DNA of 64,000 nucleotides from Paratinospora sagittata. Lineage: Eukaryota; Streptophyta; Magnoliopsida; Ranunculales; Menispermaceae. Below, in pieces: positions 15,001 to 24,692 of this stretch. Each line of letters opens with the position of its first letter. Positions within the stretch are counted from its first letter, which is position 1. The DNA is taken from positions 4,964,001 through 5,028,000 of the forward strand of contig CM069602.1 in the NCBI GenBank assembly GCA_035771175.1. The letters are read 5' to 3'. A program made the position numbers and the translations under genes. Below the pieces are notes generated by a model, which was given only the letters and a program-made list of their open reading frames with translations, made no database searches and was not told the origin of the DNA.

Positions 15001-15478
15001 CAGTTAAGATCCATTGGATGAGGTCACATCAACAGTTATGCAATATTTATACAGCATAAATTAACATGAAAAGATATTTAAAAAAAAAGGGTCAATATTG
15101 AGAAGCAGAACTGGCAGAATATCAACACAAGCAAACTGTGATACAATATGTAATACCTTGCAGCAAAACTTTGGAAGTATGTGCATCATCATAGTTTCCA
15201 GCTTTCCAGAATTGACGACAAACTGGTGGAGGAGGCAATCTAGAAGCAGAGCTAGATACTGCAGCACTACTTTGGACAGTCTTCAAATTATTTAATTTTC
15301 CGTTCTCGTGAGATTCTTGGCTTATACTGTGGTTCTGCTTCTGTTCCTGTGTAGCACTATATTGCTCTTTTTGTTGAATGGTACTTTGATCTATATCAGG
15401 CTCTTGTTTAACCCCTTTCACATCTACCTCTCTATCCTCGTCATCACAAGATAAATCTATGAAGTCGAGAAAGCTCAT
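1..15478 (-). CDS. MORC: MORC family GHKL ATPase, 5' part (gene continues beyond the left edge)
   Basis: MORC proteins are nuclear GHKL/Hsp90-like ATPases that condense heterochromatin, reinforce transposon silencing and influence plant immunity. Nine coding exons are read on the minus strand: 15478-15157, 13547-13473, 13331-13297, 12844-12766, 12654-12562, 12474-12396, 6268-6190, 1275-1141 and 102-1. They join in frame to 333 residues. GHKL motifs are present: AIAELLDNAFDE (the usual AVDE is AFDE here), DDGGGMDPESMRHCMSFGFS, then YGNGFKTSTMRLGADVIVFS. The start of the S5-fold half follows (LTQSVGLLSYTFL, HGTKVIIYNLWLNDDG). The ATG lies 6 bases after a good acceptor (TTTCATTGCAG), implying an intron in the 5' UTR. 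The C-terminal part, including any coiled coil, lies outside the window. Introns 6 (6.1 kb) and 7 (4.9 kb) are swollen by transposons. The family call is firm; MORC1/2 versus MORC6 subtype is not decided. Confidence 0.93.
758..1136. mobile_element. Tourist-like MITE in MORC intron 8
   Basis: The ends are imperfect inverted repeats: the left end reads GGCTGCGTTTAGTATACAA and the right end, reverse-complemented, GGCTGTGTTTGGTATCAA. Both sides are flanked by TTA (755-757 and 1137-1139), the 3-bp target duplication typical of PIF/Harbinger-derived Tourist MITEs. The interior is T/A-rich and non-coding. The right end sits four bases inside the intron next to MORC exon 8. Confidence 0.75.
1640..5893 (+). 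mobile_element. Broken L1-type non-LTR retrotransposon (LINE), antisense in MORC intron 7
   Basis: Plus-strand fragments in several frames match plant L1-clade ORF2. An endonuclease part runs about 2290-2860 (RFKGWVSLPTWGAAGGILIV, then DGDFNTERN and a TSDHHPIVL motif). Reverse transcriptase runs about 3480-4960 (AKDYCPISLVTSLYKII, and the catalytic YVDD box in LQYVDDTLFLL). A reverse-transcriptase zinc-binding domain runs about 5200-5590 (WKAPIPNRIRVFGWL, then CVLC and DHMFFKC). The 3' end is an A-run at 5885-5893. Frameshifts and stops separate all blocks, and part of the endonuclease seems deleted, so it cannot move by itself. The region 1640-2290 may be ORF1 or its remnant. The 5' limit is approximate and I found no clear target duplication. 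Confidence 0.88.
5956..6106. mobile_element. Short palindromic MITE in MORC intron 7
   Basis: The ends are inverted repeats of about 25 bp: the left contains AATGCTAATCTAACTGCAAA and the right is its near reverse complement (AGTTAGATTAGCATTTTCC). A second inverted pair lies inside (GTGCAACTACA against TGTAGTTGCAC), so nearly the whole element can fold back. It lies between the LINE 3' end and MORC exon 7. The target duplication is not clear. Confidence 0.65.
7495..7572 (+). repeat. Dispersed SINE-like repeat fragment
   Basis: It contains the phrase CTCAACTAAG, a T-run, ACTACATGGGGTCGGCTA, then CATGAATC. This wording is common at the 3' end of plant tRNA-derived (Au-like) SINEs. Related pieces occur at 14697-14790 (reverse), 27245-27345, about 31000-31030, 35055-35100 and 59578-59630 (reverse). 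Only fragments are present; no complete SINE with promoter boxes is seen. Confidence 0.5.
7749..7938. mobile_element. Probable Tourist-like MITE in MORC intron 6
   Basis: The left end begins GGCCTTGTTTAATATTAAA, and the right end, reverse-complemented, reads GAGCCTCTCTGGTTTAGAAT. Inner parts share AAAATAGTTTT in opposite orientation, and TTA flanks both sides. The terminal repeats are imperfect, so the family call is tentative. Confidence 0.45.
7975..8300 (-). mobile_element. 5'-truncated LINE 3' end in MORC intron 6
   Basis: Read on the minus strand, one frame gives LWTVGLERNNTIFNNDIG, resembling the C-terminal GLERNNRIF block of plant LINE ORF2. The element ends in CTTCTCAAAAGAAAAAG, similar to the A-rich tail of the larger LINE in intron 7. 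Stops and frameshifts occur, so it is a dead 5'-truncated copy. Its direction is the same as the MORC gene. Confidence 0.6.
8397..8495. repeat. SINE-like plant repeat fragment
   Basis: Blocks such as AAAGGGCAGCCTAGTGCACG, then GAAGGGTCGAACCACATA and GTCTATTGTACGCAGCC, follow a phrase seen widely in plant genomes as a tRNA-related short interspersed repeat. It lies in MORC intron 6. Only one fragment is visible, so strand and ends are not assigned. Confidence 0.5.
9058..9712. repeat. Possible decayed element bounded by GGATC-rich inverted ends
   Basis: The left side carries several GGATCGTA-like words (9060-9190). The right side (9640-9712) carries related words in reverse (CGATCCT, AAGATCCCTACC). 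Between them are a pyrimidine-rich tract (9205-9270) and a short GT run (9316-9330). The symmetry is loose, so this may only be a diverged MITE or a coincidence. Confidence 0.25.
10286..12325. mobile_element. Foldback element: 2-kb inverted repeat in MORC intron 6
   Basis: The left arm (10286-11086) and the right arm (11249-12181) are reverse complements. Read by eye the arms differ at only a few percent of positions. The right arm carries about 130-150 extra bases near 11690-11840. The loop (11087-11248) reappears as a direct copy just outside the right arm (12187-12325), lacking about 23 bases present in the loop copy. The whole unit begins CAAGGTTCGAAA and ends TTTCGAACCATG, a short terminal inverted repeat. 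Loop and inner arm are rich in repeated TCGAATTTT words. It encodes nothing convincing. No target duplication was found. It resembles foldback/MITE-type DNA elements, family unknown. Confidence 0.85.
13620..15120. other. MORC intron 1 interior with decayed repeats
   Basis: No exon is seen between 13548 and 15156. At 13635-13910 there are AT-rich words of the CGGTTCGGTTT type common in degraded plant repeats. At 14560-14600 there is a GCCTAGGCACCACCTCGCC-like repeat. At 14697-14790 there is a reverse-orientation copy of the SINE-like fragment. The rest looks like unremarkable intron. Confidence 0.5.
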
Positions 15479-16557
15479 CTCACACTGCAATGAAATAAAA
15501 CACAAGCATCAACACCATTTCACTGCACATTGCTCGGGTTTTCTTTTCTAAGCAGAGAAAGACTTAAACATTGGTTACTAAACGAAAGGAATAGTTAAAT
15601 TCACAGCATTATAGTCTGAAACGATGCTCTTCAACAAGTCCTGAGCTAAACAATTGCTATTCAATAATCACCTCTGACACTGAAGCTGCAAAGGAATAAA
15701 TGACAGCCAAAATCAACTTGACTATTGCTACTCTGGTTGCTAAAATAGGCCTTTTCAAATTCCAGATGCTTTCCTCTTTGCCAAATAACCTACAAAATGT
15801 TAAAAAACGAAGTTTAAAATTGTGCAGTATTTTACGCTCAGGAAATTGGCAAAAGAAATTGCAAGCATCTTGTGGAACTAGAAAGGACGGATAACATTCC
15901 AAGAATGCAAAATAGATGAAATTGAAAACATTCATAAGCGGTAACATCCTATGTTGCAGTATCAAAACCAGAACCTAATTGCACATTGATCTCCATTAAA
16001 AGTCGTAAAATTGTGTCAACGAAAACTGAAAAAACTTGATGATGGAGGTTGGAAGACTGATGAATAATCCATCAACTCATCAACAAGTGGTTGTCCATCA
16101 TTCTAATTACAACACTTCACACTGAAACAAAGCAAACAGGCAATTAAGGAACTATAAAATTTTAATTCAGTTTACAAGAAGACAAAACAAACCCCATTTA
16201 AGAGAAATCCTTACAAACTGATAATGCAAAACAGCATGTAAATGAAAAACATTCCAATTTGATCTCCTAAACCCAGGGAGGAAGAACAAACACCTTGTAG
16301 TTACCAAAAAAAAAATCAACCAAAAACAGCTTGATTTAAGTTTGAAATCAGACTCCAGAGATTAACAATAAAAACTGAATTTCATAGTTTAAAACATCAA
16401 ATAAAAAAATTTAATAAAAATAAAAATGAGAATGAAGTATATAGAAAAAACCTTAAAACCCTTAACCAAATAGTTCTTACAAAAAAGAAGGATCACTGCT
16501 AAAAGCACAACCCAAAATGGCAAAAAGTTACGAACCAAAAAATAGAGACATATTGCC

Positions 16558-16564
16558 TTTTATA
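16558..16564 (-). promoter_or_regulatory. Probable TATA box of the MORC gene
   Basis: On the minus strand the sequence reads TATAAAA, followed by GGC. It is about 1.1 kb upstream of the MORC start codon, which fits a 5' UTR of a few hundred bases plus a UTR intron ending at 15485. Position and sequence are the only evidence. Confidence 0.45.
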
Positions 16565-18044
16565 CGGATTGACAGCTGTAAATTTAATGAAACAGCTGTC
16601 ATCAAATGTCTCCGAACCTAAGCTGTAGGCAAAGCTCCGAACCTGAGCTTTGGCTAAAATTAAGTACAAGAATATTTCCTAACCTAAGTTGTTGATCTCA
16701 AAATAAAAATAAAAATAAAATGTAGGCTCCGCTGGCAAAGTCAATTGAATAATTTACAAAAAGATTCTTTTATTTTTATCAAATTTTTTTATCTCTTCAC
16801 CTAATTTATTTAAAAATAAAAATAAAAATAAAAAGCCTAATATAAAGTTATAAAAAAATAAGTATTAAACTTCTTAAATTTTCTCATCTTTCTTCACTCA
16901 CTTATTTTTTAACTCTTCAACTCTCTAACTCATTTCAATTTTTAATTTTGTCATTTTCTTATATTTTTTTAATTAAAAATGTAATTTTTACTATTTTTAC
17001 CCCCTTTTTTTTTGCAAAAAAAAATTCAAATTCAATAATATAATATTGAAATAAACTTAAAATATGTAAAAATTATGATTTATTTATCGATTTGTAATTA
17101 ATATTGTACTTAAATCACTTTGAGTTCGAGGCCTCTAAAGCCCAAAATAATTTTATTTTTTCGTAAGATTTACAAATTTTTATAATAATGTTATAATCTT
17201 TTGAATAATTGAAAAACTTTGAGAAATGATAAAGAGAAGAAAATAAATAAAAAAGTGAAAAGGTTTAAGGCATTGGGGTGTGAGTGGTAGAATATAAATT
17301 TAAGTAGGTGAAGAGAGAGAAAATAATTAATTTTAAACTTTTATGTGAATAAAAAGAGTAAAGCGTGAAGAGATATAAAATGTCGGGTGAAAATAATCAG
17401 GATGTGTGATTTTGTCGAACGTACCCTCTTATCGTTGTTCATGCATTTTGTATTGTGATGCTATAACTCTGTAGTGGTCCTATTTACCACTAACTCCGTC
17501 TCTGTCCTACCTTAAAAAAAATTAGTAATGTTATTTTAATATTTAAAGTGTAAGTGTAAAGTATACATCACTTTTGTATATTGTTAAATTATTCCAAATG
17601 AGATATTGGTATAAGATTTTAGATAATTTAATAATGTCTGAAAGTGATGTATACTGTGAATATATATTTTGAGTTTTTTTTTTTTTGAAAGAATATATTT
17701 TGACTATTACTCTCGCACTTTTCTAAAAAAATAAAAATAAAAATTGAGTGATACTAAAGAATTTAGGCCATAAACATATATTGCAAACCCGTGTATCCTT
17801 AAAATTAACACAAAGCCACATAATACATAGGATTCCATGTTGATTATAGGAATGTGACCGTCTGTCATTATTAATGCATTTTTGGCCCAATTTACTAGTG
17901 TATTTCAAAAAAAAAAATACTAGTGTATTTCTAGCCCAAATCTCTATATTTTTTTATTTAGATAAGTAAAAAAAAACATATATTAATGACTCTTGGTTTT
18001 TTTTTAAACAGGTTCAAATAAATAAAAAAATAATAATAATAGTA
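16565..18044. other. AT-rich intergenic region
   Basis: No open reading frame with coding character. There are poly(A/T) runs and an inverted pair GTATACATCACTTT (17560s) against its complement (17640s), which could be a small decayed MITE. Its left side is the presumed MORC promoter. Confidence 0.5.
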
Positions 18045-18504
18045 TGTCACACCCCAGTACACAGCCCACTGTAGCATCTAGTACCCGGGATCATTTGTCC
18101 ACACTATTCATGAAGTGGTTACTCAGAGTTCAGATTCAAACTATAGTTTGTGAGTTCGAATCTGGGGAGGCCCTATACTATTCATAAATAGTGAATAGTG
18201 TGGACAAATGATCTGCTAGTATAACAGAAGATAATACATACCCCGGGATGTGATGGGTACGTATACCCCAGCCGTTACATACCACATTATATTGTCTCAT
18301 CCCAGTACATAGTCCACCACAGCGTCTAGTACCCCCGGGATCATTTGTCCACAGGTTCAGTGGCTACTCAGAGTTCGGATTCAAACTATAGGTTGTGAGT
18401 TCGAATCTGGAGGAGGCCCTGTACTATTTATGAATAGTGAATAGTATGGACAAATGATCCCGGGGTACTAGACGCTGCGGTGGGCTGTGTACTGGGGTGT
18501 GATA
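18045..18504. mobile_element. Two copies of the TGTCACACCCC inverted-end element
   Basis: The family starts TGTCACACCCCAGTACACAG and ends with the reverse complement, CTGTGTACTGGGGTGTGA, with inverted ends of about 60 bases including a GATCATTTGTCCAC block. The first copy (18045 to about 18212) is cut and joined to an 80-base segment with GGGATGTGATGGGTACG. The second copy (18293-18504) is nearly complete. Their cores contain GTGGCTACTCAGAG and, about 35 bases on, GAGTTCGAATCTGG, reminiscent of the A and B boxes of tRNA promoters. Other copies lie at 21037-21261, 25667-25876 and 26160-26240. No coding capacity. Confidence 0.75.
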
Positions 18505-18549
18505 AAAACCTCGTGCTTTTAATCAAGGTATTTGGTTAAGTCATGTGTA

Positions 18550-20575
18550 TGTAACACCCCGTACTTTTAATCAATTATTTGGTTGACTTATACGTATATT
18601 GAAAAGTATAATACACGTATAAGTACATTTAAAGTCACGTGTACATGTGACAAATGAACTTGAAAATGTCAAAAGTGAGTTCGGAACGTGATTTGGCATA
18701 GAAATTAATTTATCATGCGTGTATTCCTCATGTAGATTGAGTGTATAGAAGAAAAATGAATAAACAATAAAATAAAATACTGTTCATTTGTGGGCACTGT
18801 GCAGAACAGTACTGTGAACAATATTCAAATTGAAAAAATAAAAAAAAACCTGCGGTAAGTGATTTTCACTCTATTTCTTCGTGAAATTAATATCTAAGCT
18901 AGATATAACGATTCAAGCGGAGTAATTTTTGTTGTGGGAGCCGTTTTACGACGTTTTCAAAAATTGGGGTTTTGACCCAACGTTAATGAAAATCCGCTAG
19001 GAAGGTTGGAAAACACTTCCTAAGCTGTAGGAACCTTAAATATATGGTTAGATTGAATTTATGTGTTCATTTAGAATTTTTATAGCCGTTTGAAGTTTGT
19101 TGGAATTTAGAGTTTCGATTTTGAATCATTTAAAACCCAATGAAACTCTAGTTTAAGGATATAGAATGGTAGAATGAACTGTTGCGAGTGCATCGATGCT
19201 AATTTCATGATTTTTGGGATCGTTTGACCATGTTAGTAAAAATTTACATCTTTCGAATGAATAGTGATGACGTGAACAGTGATGTAAATAGTATTATGAT
19301 CATATCCAGTGAATACAATAGAATTATAATCCAATGAAACTCCGGTTTGAGGTCATAGAATCGTAGAGAACTGAATTCCGAATGTTTCGATGTTAAGAAC
19401 ATGCTTTGTGGATATGACATATATTTTCCTATGTATTTTCATGGTTAAATAACCCCATCTTAGCTGCTGAACCAGCTAGAAAATTTGAGTGTAGTCATAA
19501 TGTTTTGGTGAGTTGAAATGGTGATTCTCATGATAATCTATGGTTCATTTCAGTGTTTAAACTGAGAGCTCAAGTGCATGGATAAATGCTCTTGAGGAAG
19601 TAATTATGATGGACGTTTATTATTGCTCGATTGACTGAGAAACCCCGTGTAACCACTGTGAGTATAGTTTTCTTGATTTGGTTCTTGTATGTCATTGTAC
19701 ACATATAAAATGTTTGATTGTATGCATGTTCTATTTATATATAATGCATTGAGTTTTATGGATCATGCAAACTGATTTTAGCAATTGGAGTTTGTAATGA
19801 TGTCATTTCGTTAGGAATTAGACCCGGATGAGGTTCTGCGAGTCCTCATTGTCAGTAGGCCTGTCCTAACAAGGGTTGCGATCCTTGAAATGACTGTGAA
19901 TTGGGTAATGAGAGGTTGTGGCTACCTTGTACGGCCGCTCTCTTGCCTTGAAGGAGGAGATGGTAAAATATTTATGAATGAGCAATATTGTGTGCACGTA
20001 TATTATTTTGATGAATGGTGCATATGTGCTTTTGACATGTTTTAAATCGATTTGATATGCCATGTTTCCTAAAATGCATACGATTGTCATGTCAAGAACT
20101 ATATTCACTGAGCTGTTGTTTGCTCACTCCATTTCCTTCTATATTTCAGGTATTGAGTCGAAGGAAAAAGGAAAAATCCGTGAGTGATAATCACGTGAGC
20201 CTTCGTCTGGTATGTGTATGTATGCTTGGAAGAACTAGGTTATATGTTTATTATTTTGATATGTATAATATCACACACTATAGATATACTATCACCTAGA
20301 TGGGTTGTGTGGTAATATATAATGCTTGGGATGATGGAATGAGATGATCATAGATATTTATCAGGTGAGAATTTAATTTGTGGAATGAATGGAATGAATG
20401 TGAGTGGAATGATCATCTATATATATATTTGATGTGATTTGATTTGTGGTATATTGAGAATTTTTGTGAATGTCCGTTGAGGCTGACAGTGTATTGTATA
20501 CTATATATGGGTATGTACAGTGTATAATATACTGTGCCGGTCATGACGTCAACCTACGTCAGGGGCGTCGTGACA
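18550..20575 (+). mobile_element. Long LTR (about 2.0 kb), family A, with primer binding site downstream
   Basis: It begins TGTAACACCCCGTAC and ends GGCGTCGTGACA, the usual TG...CA ends. Four bases later comes TGGTATCAGAGC (20580-20591), complementary to the 3' end of initiator tRNA-Met, the primer used by many plant LTR retrotransposons. This makes it a 5' LTR on the plus strand. A partial copy of its first ~40 bases (CTCGTGCTTTTAATCAAGG) sits just upstream at 18511-18549. A long-LTR Ty3/gypsy element is the likely source, but no gag or pol remains to prove it. Confidence 0.8.
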
Positions 20576-21036
20576 ATATTGGTATCAGAGCCTAGATTTA
20601 AAATCCTTACAAAGATAAAAACTTTAATGATATTATGATTGTTTGTATGGGTATACATATGGGTAGTCCTATTATGTTAAGCCGAATTTAATATGTTATC
20701 TTGACTGAGAATCATCTGCGATGATGAATTCTAGATTTGGGAAAGAATAGTCAAGATTAACAATGGAAATTGCTGATCACGAAAGGATCAGAAGGTTAAA
20801 AGAAAAAGAACTGGATGTAATCTAGTGATAATAAGTTATATAACTTATATATGGCTAATAACTACCCAACAACAATGAAATGCACAGCTTATGAGCTTGT
20901 GGCAAAGTTGTAATATGAGAAAGACAGAGGCTTGAACCATTGATAGCTCCAGATGTGGGTGCTAATGGTGTGAGTACTTCTGTAAAAACATATATAGTTG
21001 AGACTGAAGTAAAAATAAAATACATAAAGGCATTTT
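20576..21036 (+). mobile_element. Internal remnant of LTR element A: primer site and leader
   Basis: The primer binding site at 20580-20591 is followed by about 440 bases of untranslated leader or gag-like debris with no long frame. It ends abruptly at an inverted-end element (21037). The coding interior of the retrotransposon has therefore been lost, leaving a shortened element between LTR A and LTR B. Confidence 0.6.
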
Positions 21037-21261
21037 TGTCACACCCCAGTACACAGCACACCGCAGTGTCTAGTACCCCGGGATGTGATGGGTACGCATA
21101 CCTGGGTACTGGGGACAAATGATCCCAGGGGTACTAGACACTGCGATGGGCCGTGTACTGAGATGTGACAATATTATGTGGTATATAGTGGTTTGGGTAT
21201 GCGTACCCATCACATCCCGGGGTACTAGACACTGCGGTGTGCTGTGTACTGGGGTGTGACA
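21037..21261. mobile_element. Inverted-end element copy lacking the tRNA-like core
   Basis: Both ends are intact: TGTCACACCCCAGTACACAG at the left and its reverse complement ending GGGGTGTGACA at the right. The inverted region extends inward through GATGTGATGGGTACGCATAC, giving arms of more than 70 bases. Another inverted-end fragment is nested inside (21115-21170). It directly abuts LTR B, which starts about 90 bases into the LTR consensus. Confidence 0.7.
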
Positions 21262-22251
21262 GTGTACATGTGTCAAATGAACTTGAAAATGTCAAAAGTG
21301 AGTTCAGAATACGATTTAAATAGAAATCGATTTACAACACGTATATGTCTCATGTGGATTGAGTGTATAGAAGAAGAAGATGAGGAATGAAGTAAGAAAA
21401 AAGAAAATAAAAATATATTACTGTTCATTTACGGGTACTGTTTGCCGAACAGTACCGTGAACAGTACTCGCATGAAAAGAAAATAAAAAAAATGAAAAGA
21501 AGTTGCAAGAAGTAGAGAGAAAACGAACGAAAAGGAAAGAACGGGCAGAGAGAAGAAGGAGAAGAAGAAAAAGGGGAAACGCAAGATTCGCGAGAAATCG
21601 AGACTCGTGGTAAGTGATTTTCACTCTATTTCTTCGTAAAATTGATATCTAAGCTAGATGTAACGATTCTAGCGGAGTAATTTTGTTGTGGGAGCCGTTT
21701 TACGGCGTTTTCAAAAATTGGAGTTTTGACCCAACGTGAATGAAAATCCGCTAAGAAGGTTGAAAAACACTCACTGGACTGTCGGGACCCTGAATATGTG
21801 GTTAGATTTCATTTAGTTGTTCATTTGGAACTTTTATGGCTATTGGAAGTTAGAGTGTATATTGGAGACCTGTTGAATCATAAACCCGATGAAACGCCAG
21901 TTTAAGGCTATAGAATGGTAGAAGGCACTGTTGCGAGTGCATCGATGCTAATTTCGTGATTTTTGGGATCGTTTGACAATTTTAGTAACAATTTACATCT
22001 TTCAAATAAATAGTGACGACGTGAACAGTGATATAAATAGTACTATGATGTGAACAGTGAGTTGAAATGATGATTTTCATGATAATCTATGGTTCATTTC
22101 AGTGTTTAAATTGAGAGCTCAAGTGCATGGATAAATACTCTTGAGGAAGCAATTATGATGGGCGTTTATTGTTGCTCGATTTAACTTAGAAACCTCGTGT
22201 AACCACTGTGAGTATAGTTTTCTTGATTTGGTTATTGTATGACATTGTACA
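21262..22251 (+). mobile_element. LTR B, left part (5' end missing)
   Basis: This matches LTR A from the phrase GTGACAAATGAACTTGAAAA onward, including CACTCTATTTCTTCG and GGGAGCCGTTTTACG. The first ~90 bases are absent and replaced by the inverted-end element. It is split at 22252 by a nested solo LTR and resumes at 24693. In order and orientation it could be the 3' LTR partner of LTR A. Confidence 0.7.
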
Positions 22252-24692
22252 TGTAACGACCACTTTTAGCATGTGACGTCATGATGACGTAAAATGCCCA
22301 ACTCGAAGTCTTGCGCACATGATTGATGTGTATAATACTCGTATATTGTGTGTATACGAAGTATTTTGATGTCTTTTTGTATTTGTTAGTGTGTATGTGT
22401 AAGGCAAAATACGTGTGTGTTAGTGTGTTTGTGCATGAAATAAAATATATGACTTGCAGCTGCTTAGATATGGTTATGACACGTAGTACCTTGGTGGCAA
22501 GTTGAACTCAACACATTTTGACACATTTTAGCTTGTTGGCAACTAGGTGAAAGTGTTGACCTTGTTGCAATTGAGGATAAGAACTTGCTGGAGCACGTTC
22601 TAAAGTAAAGAAAAAAAAAAACAAAGAGAAGAGGAAAGAAAGACAAGGAAAGAAATGGGTGCTTGAAGGCTAAAATATCAAGTAAAGAATGGTGATTTTG
22701 AGCTGAAAATTCCATTAATGAATTTCTCTCTTCAACTTGTCTATTATATGTAACATGCAAGTGATTTCCATGGCTAGAAATGAAGCTAGAAAGTGAGGGT
22801 TTGAGCTGGATTTTTAGTGATTCATTGAAGGAAACCATGGGAGATTGCTTTCTTGTTCATTGGTGAGTAAATTAATAGTTTAAACATTGATTTCTATGGC
22901 TAAATCTGAATATGGAGAATGGGAATTTGGTATTGGATTTGATTGATATGTTGACTCAAACCATGGGGGATTAATTTATTGTCCATTGGTGAACATTTTG
23001 ATGATAAAAACACTGATTTTTATTGATAGAACATGGTGTTCCAGCCATGTTAAAACAGGGTTTTGGAACCCAATTTGAGTGACCATTTGTGGTGTTTTAT
23101 TATGTGTATTGACTGGAAATTGATTATGGATGTGTTGGGTTGATATTTGACAGAAATTGGAATGCTGAATTTCTGAAATTCTTGGTTGATGATGATTCAT
23201 TTGATGACTAATGAACTGAACAAGTGCTGGAAATTTAGAAAATTGGGCAATGACAATACATTGGTAAGTTGTTCAATGATAGATTTTGATCAATTTGATG
23301 GGTAATTGGCTGAAAATTAAGTGCTGGAAATGTTAGAGCATTTGAAGAATGCTTAGGTAACTTGCTTAGGGACTAAATTGCTTAACTTATAGAGATGGAA
23401 ATTTTGTGTTAATTTGGGGATCAAATAAGTAATTTGATCATGTGCTGGAAATTCTATCTTAGTAACTGAAATGGTAAGGTAATGGGTTATTGATACTTGG
23501 TAATTAATCAAGTGATTAAATTCGTTTTTCTAGAATTCATTTGTGTGTGTGTAACGTGTAATTTGCAGTGGGTGGATTATGAATTGGATGAGGATTTGTG
23601 AACACAATTGAAGTATTGGTGAATTAGTGAAAAATTGTGGACTTAGGCAAAATTTTGTGATTTGTGAGTATTTCTCACCTTACTTCTCCATGTATAGCAT
23701 TGTATATATATGAAATTGAATTATTGAATGATATGCATTATATTATATATGTGCATTGTATTTATGATCATGAGCACGGATTTTATGCATTGACATGGCC
23801 TTAGGTATTTAGGATTAAATACCTCGGCGTTAGATTTCTTTCTATTTACTTGTTCTTTAGGGAAAAGTGCCAACGGAGTACTTGGATTGGTATTTTGTGA
23901 AAAGGACTTTTCGAATCATTAAGGAATGTAAGGGTAGAATGATTAGTTGGATAACGTGTTAGTTTGAACCCATGGCGCAATGGGGGAAATGTAGGCAATG
24001 TTATCCTGATGTGACCTCCTGTTGAGGCTTTTCTACATATCTTTTATGAAAATGATGCATAATTATATCTTTAGTTTGGAAGCATGTATCATATATTTCC
24101 TTAATGCATTTCAATTTAACAATGTTATTTCAAGTAACATACATGTTTTACATAAATGCATATGTGGAGATTTTTGTGAAAAGTATTCACTGAGCTAGTT
24201 GAGCTCATTCCATTTTCCCTTATATTTTTCAGGATCAGATTGTAAAGGAAAGGGCAAGGCTTAGAGTTGGTGTAGCCTGCCTTACTTCGTTTAGATGTGA
24301 GTTTTGATTTGTACATAAGGCAAATAGTAGAAGATATTTGTGTTTTGTTAGTGTATATAATTATCACAGACACTATGATATATAACATATAGTTCGTGAG
24401 AAAATTTTGATATGTATATGCTAAATGAAATAATAATAAAATAACATTTTGAAGTTCCATGTTTATAGTAAGGATAGTCGAATCTTGTGGATTGGGTCGA
24501 TGACCTCATATTCTGGATGATGATGCCATATCTCGGTATTTAATTCAACTATCCTAATCATATATATATTATGTCTTTGGATCGTATTTAACCTTCCGAG
24601 TAGAGGCTTATCAATGCCTCAGGTTTGTTGGGTTGTGACATTCTCTGGGGTACTGTGCCGGTCGTGACGTCACCTGGGAAGGGGTCGCGATA
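22252..24692 (+). mobile_element. Nested solo LTR (2.4 kb), family B, with GTACA target duplication
   Basis: It begins TGTAACGACCACTTTTAGCA and ends GGGGTCGCGATA. The host word GTACA flanks both sides (22247-22251 and 24693-24697), while the uninterrupted LTR A has a single copy (CATTGTACACATATAAA). The final TA in place of CA looks like a C-to-T change. No interior or second LTR is present, so it is a solo LTR. Short stretches resemble LTR A (a GAGCTCATTCC block before the presumed R region), suggesting related families. Confidence 0.8.

Noticed and set aside
15657..15965. 102-codon minus-strand frame upstream of MORC
   Set aside because: It lies in the presumed 5' UTR intron, has no domain and no in-frame connection to exon 1.
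18355..18410. A tRNA gene, suggested by A-box and B-box-like words
   Set aside because: No cloverleaf or acceptor stem is visible and it sits inside a repeated inverted-end element; at most tRNA-derived.
20855..21276. Minus-strand frames of 87 and 68 codons
   Set aside because: They lie across the inverted-end element and LTR junction; the codons only mirror the palindromic repeat.
22464..22838. Minus-strand frame of 124 codons
   Set aside because: It lies inside the solo LTR, has no domain and a biased composition; LTRs carry no coding genes.
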